DNA of 64,000 nt, from contig SCHM01000003.1 in the NCBI GenBank assembly GCA_004123355.1, positions 6,777,058 through 6,841,057 of the forward strand, read 5' to 3'. The notes beneath the pieces were generated by a model. It saw only the letters and a list, made by a program, of their open reading frames with translations, was not told where the DNA came from and made no database searches. This DNA is from Amphirosellinia nigrospora. Its lineage: Eukaryota > Ascomycota > Sordariomycetes > Xylariales > Xylariaceae. This document shows positions 44,607-57,681 of this stretch, one piece after another (the first letter of the stretch is position 1; every line of letters starts with the position of its first letter). Both the position numbers and the translations under genes were made by a program.

Positions 44607-47600
44607 CATGTTGTGCCCAAGTGTACTGTTCTTTGTCGTGAAAGTACAACCATCCAGCCACATCGGCCGCCAACCCGAGAGGTGTGAGTTTAAAGGCGTT
44701 AAAGTCGAGCCGGGTGGCTGAGATGGCGGCAGTGGCTGGAACAGCAGGAGCAGTGAGATGAAGAGCTCCCTTTGCACAATGTTAATACTATAAGGAGGAA
44801 AGAATATTTCTAGACACATAACTTACATTGAGCAAGGCGAAGCTTGTGGCACAGTTTGTTAAGTCCACCTAGTCGAATCAGATGGAATGGTTAGTAACTT
44901 GTGCATTTATCTTTTCCCCTAAAGATGCTACTTACTTCTGGACCCTCTAAAGCATCGGATCATGGACATGAGTTCAGGCTGCATTTGAGCGGTGATCGGT
45001 TGGGCTGTTAACGGTGAGGGCCGGGCCGGCGTTCAGACAGCGCAACACTAAGAACCTAGGGTTAGTATATGAAGCTGAACCAGACCGAAATTGCTCCACT
45101 GCCGGGGAGATGAAGGCTGGGAATAGGTTAACAGATGGGGTGTCGGAGGTACCTACTGCCGGGCATACCTGGTCTGGATCCGAGACCGGGCATACCTGGT
45201 CTCTATCCGGGACCGGGCATACCTGGTCTGTATCCGGGACCACGCATACCTCGTCTGGATCCGAGACCAGGCAGGTTCGTTTGCAGCAGCAGGCTTGACC
45301 AAGCAGGTCTTTTAGTCTCCTGCTTCTTCGAAGCACGACCTGATTACCGAGCCCAAGACACCGTAATTCGAGCGTGCCGTACGGCTTATCCGAGGTTGGT
45401 AAAAAGTCACCAAACACCAGTAACCAACGTTATGCTGGATACCAGTGGCACTGTCCAAGCAGGACGGTGCTGGCAACTATTACCAACCTCAGATTGTTGT
45501 GAGTTGGGGTATAAGAGAGGGAGCAGGTCGGGAACTGGGGGAATCACCTGTATTTATAGACAACGGGAGGGCGGTGAGCCCGAATATTGCCAGACAAACA
45601 TTTGGTATTCACTGGCTACCTACCTAGGTAGGAAGATACCTAGTACCTAGTAGGTCGCTTGAAGAAGCTATGTACTTAACTAGGTGTCGACCTGTTCTTT
45701 CCTTGTTTTATTGTGCACGCTCCAGGTATGTCGACGTCCGCAACGTAGGTTAAACGATGATTGGTCGAGGTAGCGACCATACCTAGTTCAAACACCTACC
45801 TACATTCTCAGTTGATACCTACCTGGGTAGGTACTTTCTAATGGGTTATGACTTTGTTTGCTCTGATTGCGAGGATAAATCCACGGACAGTCATAACGTG
45901 AAGAGAATCTGGGGGCATTAGCTCCGTGAAAAGCAGTGCAGTTTCATTGAGGTCCGGAGAGTTCTCCCTGTTATTCCCTCAGCGTTTGTGTGAAGACAGC
46001 TCCGTGTTTGCGAAGGTGCGGCAAACATATGTTCGTCATCTCGTCACCTTAACAATATTTCCGCTCCTGCCGTGCAAGCCTAACTCTTGTACCCCAAGAA
46101 GGCGCTTATTATTCCCATGGATCTGGTATATCCTCAGTATCCTGACGTCAGGGGTGATATATGGCAAACAACAATATGTAGCTCTAATGTTTTGAAGCTA
46201 GGATCTTTCTCGAGTCAACGGCCCCAAGACTGTAGCATCGCACTATGTAGCTCGCCGGTCTCACATTGTTTATCAGATGACTCTCGCTTGTCCAATTGCT
46301 AATCTGCAGATATGCCTGTAACTATATAACACCTTGTGGCCGGGTAGGATTGAGGTCTGTGCCTGACGTAATACACTTTCATCCCGCGTTGAGGCGGCCC
46401 GGCACGTGCTGCATTGTTTCACAGACTTCATGCAGTGCTTCGCATGAACCTAATAGCGGCGATAAACTGACTGCATGAACGTAACATAGTAGGGCAACAT
46501 TGCCATCAATGCAGAATTGCAAAAGCACGATGATTTTATTGTTCTAGATTTTTGTCTCGCTAGCCAATAATGTCGAGATCTAGAATCCGGAGAGGTGTAC
46601 AGTAGGAATTAGTTGTTAACTTAGATTTGGGATCAATTAACTTCCCAACAAAGGAGACTGTGTATCAATTTTATTCAGTTAGTTTTATATCCAGTCGGCT
46701 TTGGAGATGGAGGAATGGTACTACTCAAGGTGTGTTTTGCAAACGTAGAATTTCCTCGGAAAGTTTACTGCTAGTTTAATCCAAACAATATTTTTTTTAC
46801 TTACCAAAAATAGTAGCTGGCAATATTGATGGCTGGAGACCGAGCTCACAAAAATTTTAGGGGCTGATGAAAAAGGCCATTGCTGAGAATTAGACTTAAT
46901 TCTCTGGTTCTTTGTGAAACTGCTTCTGTGTATAAAAGAGAAGCGAAGAACAGCAGCGTTAAGATTAACACTGTGGCCATAATACTACAGCTTCTAGCTT
47001 ATCAGTCCACATTTTAGAGGGAACGTTAAGTCATAAGAATCCGTCCTTGTAGGAGTTGCCTCGCTAACAAAGGAAATGATCTAGTTTTTCACGTCCGAAA
47101 GAATGCACTCAACTCCACACCACGTCAATAACTACAGAAGTTAAAATGTTCGGCTAAAAATAGCATTTATGTCTATGAATAAATAATAGCGGGTGCTGGT
47201 CAATTATTTCTCCAGCAATAACTCAGTCATTTGACGATTAGCCGTGATAATGTAAGACTCAATGCTTAATAATCAGGGGGATAGCTCATGATATGGCGAC
47301 AACTGCCAGCTGTCCTAGTCCAGATTGGCATAAGACAGTGGCTGACGTGTTGAGAGTGGAGTTGGGAGTTATACTGATAAATGTATCTTGGTATCTTGAT
47401 ACCTCAAGAAATTCCAGCTCGTGAGCAGGCTTACGTGTTATAGCTAGAGACAACTAAGCTACGTTGATCAGCACTTTAATCTGAACGTGCTAGTCCGTGC
47501 AACGTGGAAACATGTCCCACCTGGAGGTCGGTATCCAGCAAGTATCCGGAATGTTGGTGTAGATTTTGTCGTTAATGCGTAAGCTTTGATCATTGTTTTT

Positions 47601-50600
47601 CTAATGACGTATGTAGGTGCCTAACATGTTAGAAAATAATAATTTGTGTACCCTGGTATGCAAAGACTCAAGCGAGTCGTAGAAGTATAGAATTTGGGCG
47701 ACCCCTATTAAGGTGAACGAATAACGAACATGCAGCAAGCGTAAATACTTGTGCGTCTGACAATTCCATATGTCTTCAACCATGTTTATCCGATTTACAT
47801 GTTGCAGCTCGCCACAAATGAGTCACGCGAGCGCGTTTGCGGCTCTATCTTGGTCCAATGAATAGGGCGTGAAACGATACAATAAGGGCGGCACTAGGTG
47901 GCAAAGAGGAAGTAGGTCGCCTTTCTGTAGACTCGTTGACCGAGTCCTACGTCATGGAAATGCACACGCTGTTGCGCGCGTTTCCAAATACACAGTTGAT
48001 GAATATGATAAGCCCGCCTATTACACGCTGATCTTGCAAATCATGACCTCGGAGACCGGAAGACACGCGCTTCAAGTACGGCGGAAGCGGTGTCGGGATT
48101 TATTCTCGGTGACCAATTGACAACTGGTGAATGATCCGAGATGAGGACTTGTGGACCGACAGCTTGGCAGCACCGATCATGATAGGTAAAACCCCAAGGT
48201 GACTACCATGGAAACTGGACAATAGCTGAAATGATAGCTTACTGAAACTATCATGAGCCTGACCAGCATGGCTGCGGGAAGCAATCGGACATGTCCCCGA
48301 ATCCACATAAAATCACGGCCCCGGAACTAGAGCCATACCTGCAGGGACTCGGTTCACCCGACCTCTACCCAAAATCCTCTTAGAAAAGCTATATTAGGAA
48401 GATCTGATTGTCAAGGACCACTTGCATGCAGCGGCAGTTCCTTTTCACGGTCAAATAGGCATATCTATGGTCTATTTTACACGATACACCGGTTTCGGGA
48501 TCTCGCGTCTGTGGGGTACATGCTTAGAACAGGTAAGTTACAAAGAACCTTGTCTAACCCACGTTTGAACGACGTGTTCGGAGCATTGATCGTTTTGATC
48601 CGAGACTCTCTGTGGCAGAGTTGTTCAATCTTGAAGCGCAATTATGGGTTATACTTGTAAGTAAGCTGCCTCGTTGGTACGTGCTTCATGTTTTGTACAA
48701 CGGACACCAGGGCTTGTCGTTTGGATCCTTGATTGGCCGTTCATCCAAGTTTCCGGCACAGACACCGAAATGGTCCCGTTTTCGGAGGAGAATGATAAGC
48801 GCCTTACCATTGGGCTTGGTAAGCCTAAGGCGTGATAAAAGCCACGAAGTCCGGGCTGGCGCGGTGGAAGATGCTAGCTGCGCCGAGGGGACATAGTGAC
48901 CTAACCGGGCAAACTACCTTTCTGAGAAGTTCATGATAAAGAAGCATAACACCTGGCGACCAACCATTGCGCAGTTCTAGGATAGCCTCAGCATGAAATG
49001 CACACTTTATGGGGCGTCTGAAACACGTGCCTGAGCGTTCCCGGGACGCCTAGTAGAACAATAGTATTTGACGTGGAGGTCGGGCCCCAACCAACCAGCG
49101 AATGAACGACTGCCACACCGCTACCCCGAAAGGGCAACATGCAGGAGTGCAGAAAGGGACGAGGTCGCGTTGACTAGTCAATTCGACTAGAAAGAAAGTG
49201 TAAAATGCATGTCCATAAGCGTCAGCAATATCAGCGAGATATGATGCTACCATCACCTCGTTGCGGGAGTTGATCGTGAAGCGCCGTGGCACATTAGTTC
49301 CAGAGGCGCGAGCTGGCAGTGCATTACCTAATTTGTAGATAGGTAGTATCCAGTATCTAAAAGCTCAATTGCCTTGAATAACACATGTAACACGTGTAAC
49401 TGTTCATAGTAGTAGATATAGATTTAATGGCCTAGCATATAACGTACGTGGCTGGAAACCCCGTCCATCGTGTTCGATGCGACGGTCGCTAAAGCGATGC
49501 ATCAGGGTGGTTGTGCGTGCGCCGTACTGATTGCGAAGGGGAACCTGAAAGGAAACAGGAGAACCAGTCATTGGACCCATGGCAATTGATGGCGGTGCCG
49601 AGGTGGGATTTTTACTGAAAATATGCGAGCTATTATTGATACAGAGGTTGCATCACATGCGATAACAAAACACGGCTAATACCATCTACCAATTTGCACT
49701 GCGCTGGTGAAAGGCGATAAGCGACAGGGAGAGGGAGATATCGTATACTCGACTCGTAGTATTCACAAATAACGGTTATATGTCGGTTTGTCGGATTCTC
49801 TCCCGTGGCATCGCAACGTATGGTTCAATTGGCGGGTCGCGACAGTCCTGGCTATCAAATTGAGTGAATTGCGAAGCTCGGCACTGTTTGCCGCGAGGGT
49901 GATCGCAACCCATAGGCAGCGTCTATCGCGACGAAGCAGTGAAGCCGAGCTAGTTGAAAATAGCTACCTACTTTTGTTTTGACACGACATACACACACAC
50001 ACTCTTGTCGTCTATACGTGACTTGGCTCTGCAGTTGGCCAATTGGTCTCGACGACGTTACAGCGTTAAAGAGAGAAAATTTTTCATTCGGCTGAAGTTC
50101 TTGAAATCTTGGAAATGTTGAGTGGTTATGTCCCCTCGTATCGGCGAACTCCATTGGAACAAGCAGCCAGATGAAATCTGTTGGAGGAAAAAAAAAAAAA
50201 AAAAAGGTACTTCGGCGTCGATCTGGATTGATAGAGGAGACAAGTCGAGATCCTGGGTGGCCAAAGCCACTAGCCACGGCTATAGGTGGTTAGGTGGCAC
50301 ACAACCTGATTGCTGGGTGCCCGTCTTGCGCTAGAGATAAACCTGAACTGAACTAAACCTGAAGCCTCTTGGCTGCCGTCGTAGCATCCCCTTTTGGCGC
50401 TCTAGCCTCAGGCTTGGACTAAGGCGCTATCCACTGTACAGCTGTACAGTAGCAGGTACTGTAGATCTAGTACGTGTAAGGGCACTAACTAACCTTGACC
50501 CAGGGCATACCCAACAGCACCATCATCGTGCTCCGTCTTAACTTGCTCTCTTTCAGACCAACTACCTACCTATTATTAGGAGTACACTAGAAGTGGTTTC

Positions 50601-51994
50601 TGCTTGTCAGTGTTGTTTCACGGCATCTCGTGCCAACGTCTACAAACACAACGCTCACCAGAGCTATTTACCACTTTGGAAAACTATAGAATGCACCTCG
50701 CCAAATGCCGCAATTGAACCACGTGTGGACAGGATGGTTGGTTGGTTGGCTGGCTGTTTTCGGTGGTTCGATGTCAGACTACTCCCACCCACCGCCCTAG
50801 AGCCACCACCATAGTCTGCCATCGACATCGATGGACTACCACCGCATGCGAATGGCGAGCGTCGCCTGCAATACCACGGTGGATTATACCCAAGGTCCTA
50901 AGGTACGGTACGTACGTATTGGCTGCTGGTGAATACTGGCGGTTCTTGACCAATGTAGCCGCTGTCGCCGCCCTCCCTGTCGCCCGTCTACACTTGGACT
51001 GGACGCTGCGAGTGACTAACAAGGTAATATGTCATATGCGTGCGTGCTGTCGTCGCCCCAGGCTGCAGATACTGTACCGTGCGGCCCAGCATTGGCAGAT
51101 CCTGCAGTTGGCCGCCCCCACACCTCTATCTCGCTCCTGGGCCTGGGATGCATCTGGCATCCCCATTGTTCGCCAGCTTCGCGAGTGACCGGGGTCTGCA
51201 CCCAACCCAACGACGTCGCCTGAGGCCGAGTCCCGCAAAGACCATGACACACCACGTTTGCTCATCATCAGGTACCGAGGCGCTTCCCTCGATGAATGAT
51301 GCACAGTCTCCGGTTCTGCCCGCGGCCTTCTCTCCGGATGGGCTCGCCTTGGCCGTCATCCACGACGTGCTGTGTTGTTGTGCTGTGCTTTGGTGGTACA
51401 TGCCTCTCGCTGTCTAGTGTTCATGTACATAGTAGGTGAGTAGATGTCGTAGGTATTCAGTCTTGTAAGTGAGCCTGCCGTCAGCTCACACCCCAGTTCA
51501 TTCACCCGGCTTCCAAGTCCACGTCTCTCGTCATGCCATGTTGCTCCAGTCGTTCTATCTAGTTAATAACTGACATGACCCGTCAATTGAAACGCGACCC
51601 TTCCCCCCTATGTATAGAAAATAAGTTTTTTTCTCGACATACACCACCTCACTGATTCCCGGGTCCTCATTGGAGCGCCGCCTCGCAACTTCGACAACCC
51701 CTGGCTCTCCCTTCTACGGCCCAAACTCAGCACCGCTACCCCAGAATTATACCCTTGCACAGAGAAGATCGAGGGGACCTCATCGTTAGGCCGCAGCGGA
51801 GGCTGCTTGTATATCGAATCATATCCGTGTGGATCTACCGGCCCACTTGATTATAGTCATCCAAGACCCTGAAAGTGTTACACCCCTACCTTCTGACGGG
51901 ATATAAGGCATAGTCGTCCTCTCTCAGTCTCAAAGTTCAGAGCAAACCAATTTGTGCAACCGGCGTATTGCTTTTATCTAATACACCAGTCATC
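44607..51994. other. 7.4 kb gene-poor, partly AT-rich region
   Basis: No complete gene can be supported. It contains the 27 bp minisatellite at 45159-45266, clusters of TACCTAGGTA-type sequence (45616-45653 and 45790-45832), and AT-rich DNA at 46500-47600. A (CA)n tract lies near 49989, and an A run of about 18-19 lies near 50190. Plus-strand codons at 48738-48835 (PFIQVSGTDTEMVPFSEEN) and 47869-48120 look coding-like, but they are isolated by stops. They may be remnants of a decayed gene; I could not assign them. Confidence 0.45.
45159..45266. repeat. 27 bp minisatellite, four units
   Basis: Units begin at 45159, 45186, 45213 and 45240. Each starts like ccgggcatacctggtct and ends tatccggga or gatccgaga. 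A partial fifth unit follows. Because 27 is a multiple of three, frames on both strands stay open across it. One plus frame reads a collagen-like nine-residue repeat (PGIPGLYPG). Confidence 0.9.
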
Positions 51995-53512
51995 ATGTCT
52001 CGAAGGAGGAATACCAACCACTCAAATCACACCACCAGTACCCGGCATACAAGACAGAGCTCTGACTCTTACGAATCAAGGAGCACCGACCCGTCGTCTC
52101 TGTATGATAGCCCACCACCATCAACCAAGGGCTCGAGCTCACGAACCCCGAGAACACAATCATCATGTTACCGCGATCCGGATCTTTCACCATCAACGAG
52201 CGTGTTTGAGCGTACCTCCGTTGAGACATACTCATCTCGGGCATCATATGATGAAGATGAGGACTTGGGACTTGACAGTAGCCTTGAATATCCGGAGATC
52301 CCCCATTGCCCATATATCGCCATGAGATTGAGGATATCAACGTCCGGCCTTCCACGCCGGAGGATTTTGCTGCTCTCTTCCCATCAATGAACAAGCTCAT
52401 AATCCGCCATGATGACTTGACACCGGATGGCAACATGAATCTGCGCGTGGATACGATCATATCCGGCAGGCGGAAAAACAATCCAACTCTTTCATCTACG
52501 CATGCGCGATTTAAGTAAGCGGGAATTCTCCCTCCGACGGTATTGTCGTGACTCCGGCCGTGAAGTCTGCAACTCTAAGCGCAAATATGTGGACTCGGTC
52601 GTAGCGCGGCATCCTAAACTACAGAGATCTGTTTCAACGGCCGTGAAGACTCTCACTTGTCGGCCAACACTGCGACGCTCGCCCACTTCTGGATCACTCT
52701 TCTCTACAAAAAGTCGGCCTGGGACAAGCCATTCAACGGCGGTAGCCGAAGACGAAGTCCCCAGCGGCTTCGAGCACCCCTTTACACATGATCATAAGCG
52801 GGGGCGCGTCCTATTCCTACGAATACTATCAAGCTAGAGTTTTCAAATTATGCGCGGGTAGATATTCAGCGCCGCGGACACAAAGCGAAGAAATACGAGT
52901 TTGAGTGGTGGCAGCATAAATACGCTTGGCGGCGGATTGTAGACAAGTTGACCGGAACGATATCGTTCCATCTTTTTCGTGACAGCGATAATACGCCTGT
53001 CGCTCACATCGTCCCTGAGACTCGGTCGCCTAATCAAATAGCGATTGATGAACATGCGGTGGATGGATTCCTCCATACCATATGTGGATCAGTGACCAGA
53101 GCCTGATTGACGTGCAGACAGATGTTGCAGAGTGAGTACATCTACTTCGACCCTCTGAAAGACGCCAGCTATAGAATGGATGATTTGTATCATATACATT
53201 TTAAAACCCCCATTTATCCCTTTGATTTATTCGTCACTCACTAGAATTATTATCTAACTTCTTAACAGTGTTGTTGTTGCAACTGGTCTCATGGCCCTTG
53301 TTGACGACTGTATTAAATCACGGTGGCAACCGGAAAAGAATCGCGTTCGTCGCTTCAGCCTGCCGGATGTCGAGTTCGTCAGACCCCGGTCCTTTGTACA
53401 ACACCTGCTTCATCGCCGTTTTTCGGAGCATCATCAGCACCGCCCCGCAGAGCCCGCTTCGCTCCCAGAAGGCTGTGGCTGCCTATTAGGCAATGCCGTC
53501 AGCCTAAACTAA
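51995..53512 (+). CDS. conserved fungal protein of unknown function
   Basis: The leader MSRRRNTNHSNHTTSTRHT is Ser/Arg-rich and disordered. It is followed by YPEIPPLPIYRHEIEDINVR and PSTPEDFAALFPSMNKL. The next blocks are RMRDLSKREFSLRRYCRDSGREVC, RHPKLQRSVSTAVKTL, PIPTNTIKLEFSNYARVDI, YEFEWWQHKYAWRRIV, FRDSDNTPVAHIVPETRSPN and GGWIPPYHMWISD. After an intron (about 53130-53267) comes VVVATGLMALVDDCIKSRW. The chain of blocks reads as one evolutionarily kept protein, and I believe similar proteins occur across Sordariomycetes and related fungi, though I cannot check that here. The reading changes frame near 52300, 52495, 52805 and 53045. No catalytic motif, signal peptide or membrane helix is seen. 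The tail after the last block is Pro/His/Arg-rich. Confidence 0.78.
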
Positions 53513-54504
53513 TACTACTACGACAGAAGGCTCTGACCCAGAAGATTCATCATCAGGGCCGATCACAACTTGCATTGCATCGTTACTCGCAGTCGCGGAA
53601 ACGGAGTTGGAGAAAAGGAGAAAAAGATAGTTACATCGTTATTGCATCCGCCTTTCCGTCACACCCGGCAGCTCCGCAGCAACTCGTAAGCACGTCTCGG
53701 TCAGCTTAGGCTATCGCCTAAGTGGTCGCTTACGATGAGGCTTTGGGTTCAGATTTGCTGCATAGCTTCTTCCCTTTCTTCGCTTCTCATGCTACGTGTT
53801 TTACTAATAATCTCTTTTTAATGTTTCAGATGGCTCACAGTCCACATAACTATATTTCATCTATTAACCTGAAGTTGGCTCTTCTCGTTAGCACTCATGC
53901 ATATTCATCATTTTTCTGTTTTCTTAATTATAGAACAAAACTCGTCTGGTCTCACATTTCTGCATTTTGTTCGGTAACGACAAAATCTTTCTTTGCCACA
54001 CGAATCATGGATGGCGTTTAGCATTATTTCAGGGTATTGACCGAACTTGAGGCTTAGGTCGGTTACGTGTAAATGAATATTTTTGCTTTGCCCAGTAGGG
54101 CAAAAAGAGCATTTTGGGCGCGGTGCCCATCACAATACCAACATTGCCACGGCTACTTGTATCGCGATGATTTGATTAGTTATCATAGGTAGCGACAAAA
54201 TCTACTTCATTGGCGTTCTAGGTTTAACCTCGTCGATGCTACATTATAGACTACTTTCATGTCTTGATTGATTACACAGATGACAAACGCCCTCTTGATG
54301 TGCCAACATGGATCTACCAAGATATCAAACGCATCTCAAATAGCGATTCCGATGCGTTGTTTTCCCGATCCTCAAGCTACATGAAAAGCTAGCTACGTCA
54401 TAATCATGGAAATAACTCATTCTCGTTCTCGGTCGGTGTGAGCGACATGGACAAAAACTCCGGAGACCGATCAAGCCTTGGAAGATCTATCTAGTGTACG
54501 GCGA
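53513..54504. other. convergent 3' intergenic region
   Basis: T-rich sequence with no supported gene. The open run at 53722-54021 is low in complexity and has no family likeness. Confidence 0.5.
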
Positions 54505-56816
54505 TTACTCATCCACCGCCACCGGCCCAAACCAGCTCCCGAAATCAAGCTTCATCAGCAGGCGATCGATACCACCCACGCGGCGCGGTCTGTACTTGCC
54601 CGCCCCGTCATCCCCGTCCACCTCATGCGCCACCTCCTCCGCCTCTTCCTGTTCCTCCTCGCCCTCCATCTCGGCCGCGAAGTCGGAGGAGAGGCTGAGC
54701 GTGCGCAGCGCGGCGATGACGTCCTCGATGCCGAACTTGACGCGCCGCTCGACGCCGCGCAGCTGCGCGCGCACGTCGCGCTCCTCGGCGTCGAGGTTCG
54801 AGAAGGCGTCGACGACGCCCTCGTCGGCCTCGAGGTCGACGGACACCCAGACGCCGTGCAGCCGGTGCACGAGCGCGACGAGCTGGTCGATCTGCATCAG
54901 GAGGTCGTGGAGCGGTGCCGAGAAGGTCGGCTGCGTCAGGAGGAGGCGGCGCGTGAGTGCGCTGAGGTACTGCCGGTGGGCTGTGCTTAAGGTCTGCGGT
55001 CGTGGTTTGGATGGGGGGAATCTGCTTCGTGCGTGGCGGCGGGTGATCCTGGTCCTTCCGTGGTTACTGGTACTATGGTTTCTGCTGGGGAATGCTCCCC
55101 CTGCGATGTTTGGGGACGGCTGTGTTCCCCTCGCGCCGGCTCGCTGGTGCCGGTCACCCAGTCGTGGAAGTGAGACCACAGACCCTCCACGACCTCTACT
55201 TGCAGATATGCCTCTGTTTCCCCGAAGAAGAATATGGCCGCGCTGCTCGTGCTCCAGGTACTGCGCATGATGGAGGAGCGGAGCGACCAGCGCTCGCGAA
55301 GCAGCTTGGTCTTGGCGATGCCGCCCTTGGTGTTGCCGTAGGGAGCCCTGGGCGGCGGCGGGTGGTGGCGACGGAGGGAGGTGATCTTCCAGAGGTCTGT
55401 GAGGCGGAGGTGGGCGCGTCGGATGGAGAGGAGGTAGGAATTGATGGCCGTGTAGATCTGGAGGTCGGAATATGTGAGGAAGAGGTCGAGAGGGGATTGT
55501 ATCTGCATCGTCAGCGTGACGGGCACGGAGAAGAGGAGGTTGCGAAAGGGTGTTGGCACGATGGCGTCGAGGATCTTATCGCCGGCGCGGTCGGAACCTT
55601 TAGCGGGCGTCGCGGCTTCCGTAGATTTGGACACATGCAACAGCAGTAGATCCCTGGCGAGCTCGAGAGATTCGTCCTCGTCGGCGTGCTCGCTCTGCAT
55701 GGAGGCTAGGAAGGCCCAGGTTCGGGCCAGGGCGGCGGCTACCTCGCCTTCCTTCACGACAATCGTGCCTAGAGTGTCTCTTTTCTCGTAGGCGAGATTG
55801 TCTGCCCGTCGCCAGCGGCCGCGGATCTTCTCGTCCGCTTGCTGCGTGAGAGCTATAGCGAACTCGCCACGGCCAATCAAGAAAAACTCTCTGAGAACCT
55901 TGAGTATCTCTAGCACCCTCGCCAAGGGCAGCAGCTTCTGTAGAGTGGTTCTAGATAATGTGTATCGAATGCTTGTGATAGTCCGTGAGAAAATGACGCT
56001 GTTAAGAGGTGATGACAACCGCGCCAGTTCCTGGTGTTGCGAAGCGAGTTGATTGAGTCCGCTGGCACCTATATCTGCACCGGTCCTTGAGCGAGCTCTA
56101 TTTATCGAGACGCCAATAAACAGCATGGATTCCGCTGTCGAGGGTGTGACGAATGATGGTAGTAAGTCATAGTCGATCCTATACCCGTGCTCCTCTTCCT
56201 TGTCCTCACATATAAAGAAATCGTAACCGCCTACCTTTGGTCTGCGTCCGTATAGAACCCAGGCAGCGACCTGCTTTAACCAAGATGTTTCGGCGACCCG
56301 AAGCAGCTTTGGGCGGTCTCGGCAACATCGGCATAGCCAGTCTGCAACTCATCATCCGCAGTTTATCGATGAGCTTCGCTGCCGGCAAGGTGACTTGCCC
56401 TCCTTGAGTTCGTCGGCGGTCATGAACTTGACCAGCTCCAGAGCCATTCCAGACGCCGAGTCCAACCGGAGAACTGGCCGACGACGGCAGTCAGGGGCAC
56501 GATGTTATAAGCGCCGACCAAGGCCGCGTCTTTGCGGAGGATGCTGTCCTCCACCTCGAGGATTTTGCGCTGGAATGCGCCTAGGTGGATGGCCACGACG
56601 GCGGAGGAGACGGCGCGGCATATGGCCGAAGGATGGCGCCACTGATGAGAGTAGTCTGCTCTTTCAGCAGGCAGTGAAGCTCGCTGAGATGTGCGGCCGT
56701 GTCTAGGAGCTGCCTCTCTGGCGGCGATATGAGGGACGATGCGGCGGATCGGAATAGTCATTCCGGAGTAGAGGTGACGGGTGTCCCGAGAGCGAGAGTA
56801 AGATTTCATGGAGCAT
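54505..56816 (-). CDS. gamma-tubulin complex component 4 (GCP4, Spc97/Spc98 family)
   Basis: GCP4 is a subunit of the gamma-tubulin ring complex that nucleates microtubules at spindle pole bodies. The start MLHEILLSLSGHPSPL at 56816 is the family's hallmark N-terminus. Then come LLDTAAHLSELHCLLKEQT, LGAFQRKILEVEDSIL, VPLTAVVGQF, AETSWLKQVAAWVLYGRRP and GGYDFFICEDKEEEHGY, the GRIP1 part. The GRIP2 part follows: LEILKVLREFFLIGRGEFAIAL, IRGRWRRADNLAYEKRD, LFSVPVTLTMQIQSPLDLFL and DLQIYTAINSYLLSIRRAH. The last conserved block is QYLSALTRRLLLTQPTFSAPL. The gene ends GSWFGPVAVDE before the stop at 54505. Frame breaks lie in the N-terminal 150 codons, near 56340, and at about 55010. The region from 56126 to about 55000 is continuously open. 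Confidence 0.92.
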
Positions 56817-57681
56817 GGCTGCGGGTGCGATACAGCGGAGGAAGCTCTAATTAATGCGTATTCATGTTAGAGACCAGGCACGCTCATTCAGGCCAGCGGA
56901 TGGGTGTGGTGATGAGTGATGGGTGATGGGTGGCAGACCCTTGTAAGACCTCGTGCTGTCTCTTAGACCGGATCTTATCGCTGATATCCTGAAATATCAA
57001 AATGACGGAGCCCAGACATTCGTATCGACACATCGAAGCCTGGTGATAATTTAGGCTTCTGGACCGAGACTCGCCGATGCTCTCTAGAGTTTGGTCGCGG
57101 TGAGCCTCAGTTTCTTCGTCACTCACATGAGTTGATGATTGTGGACTTTTAGCAGGTACATACATACATGCAGGGATGACGGCGTAGGAACAGGTACTAG
57201 GGCAGCGGGCATGTAGTTCTAGTACAGTATCTCGAGTTTATTCATTCTAGGCAAAGGGATCTTGAAGGGGTGAGATTGGCTCGAATTACTGACGGCACAT
57301 TTTCCTTGGCATATCCCATTTACATTGGATATCTATTAATCAATTGGGTTCAGGTGTTACGCGTTGGTTGGGCCAAGCGCGTTGCGATTGAGACTGTCCC
57401 TATCACGTGACACACCTCAATTTCTGGGATGCTTTTTGAGGTCTATCAAAGGAGCTTTTCAATCAAGTGATCTTCTACGCGATATTCAGTCATAAATAGT
57501 TCAAGTCTGGATGATGTTTTAGCTGCCTGCCACCAAAGATGATTCTCGAGATCAGTATACTCGAGGTCAGCCACGTCTAGTTATTCAAGCGATTGCTCTG
57601 CATAGGTATTACTCTAGATAACTATTTAACATTTCCTGGCTAGCTTCTTCCACGCTCGCGAATATTGGCTTCGAGCACAAG
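56817..57681. other. intergenic region upstream of GCP4
   Basis: No gene is supported. A short tacatacatacatg microsatellite lies near 57160. Confidence 0.5.

Noticed and set aside
45135-45650. 171-codon frame with collagen-like repeats as a gene
   Set aside because: The frame is held open by the 27 bp minisatellite, competing frames are equally open, and there is no signal peptide or exon structure.
54478-55649. Long plus-strand frames over the GCP4 3' half
   Set aside because: High-GC shadow frames of a clearly recognised minus-strand gene.
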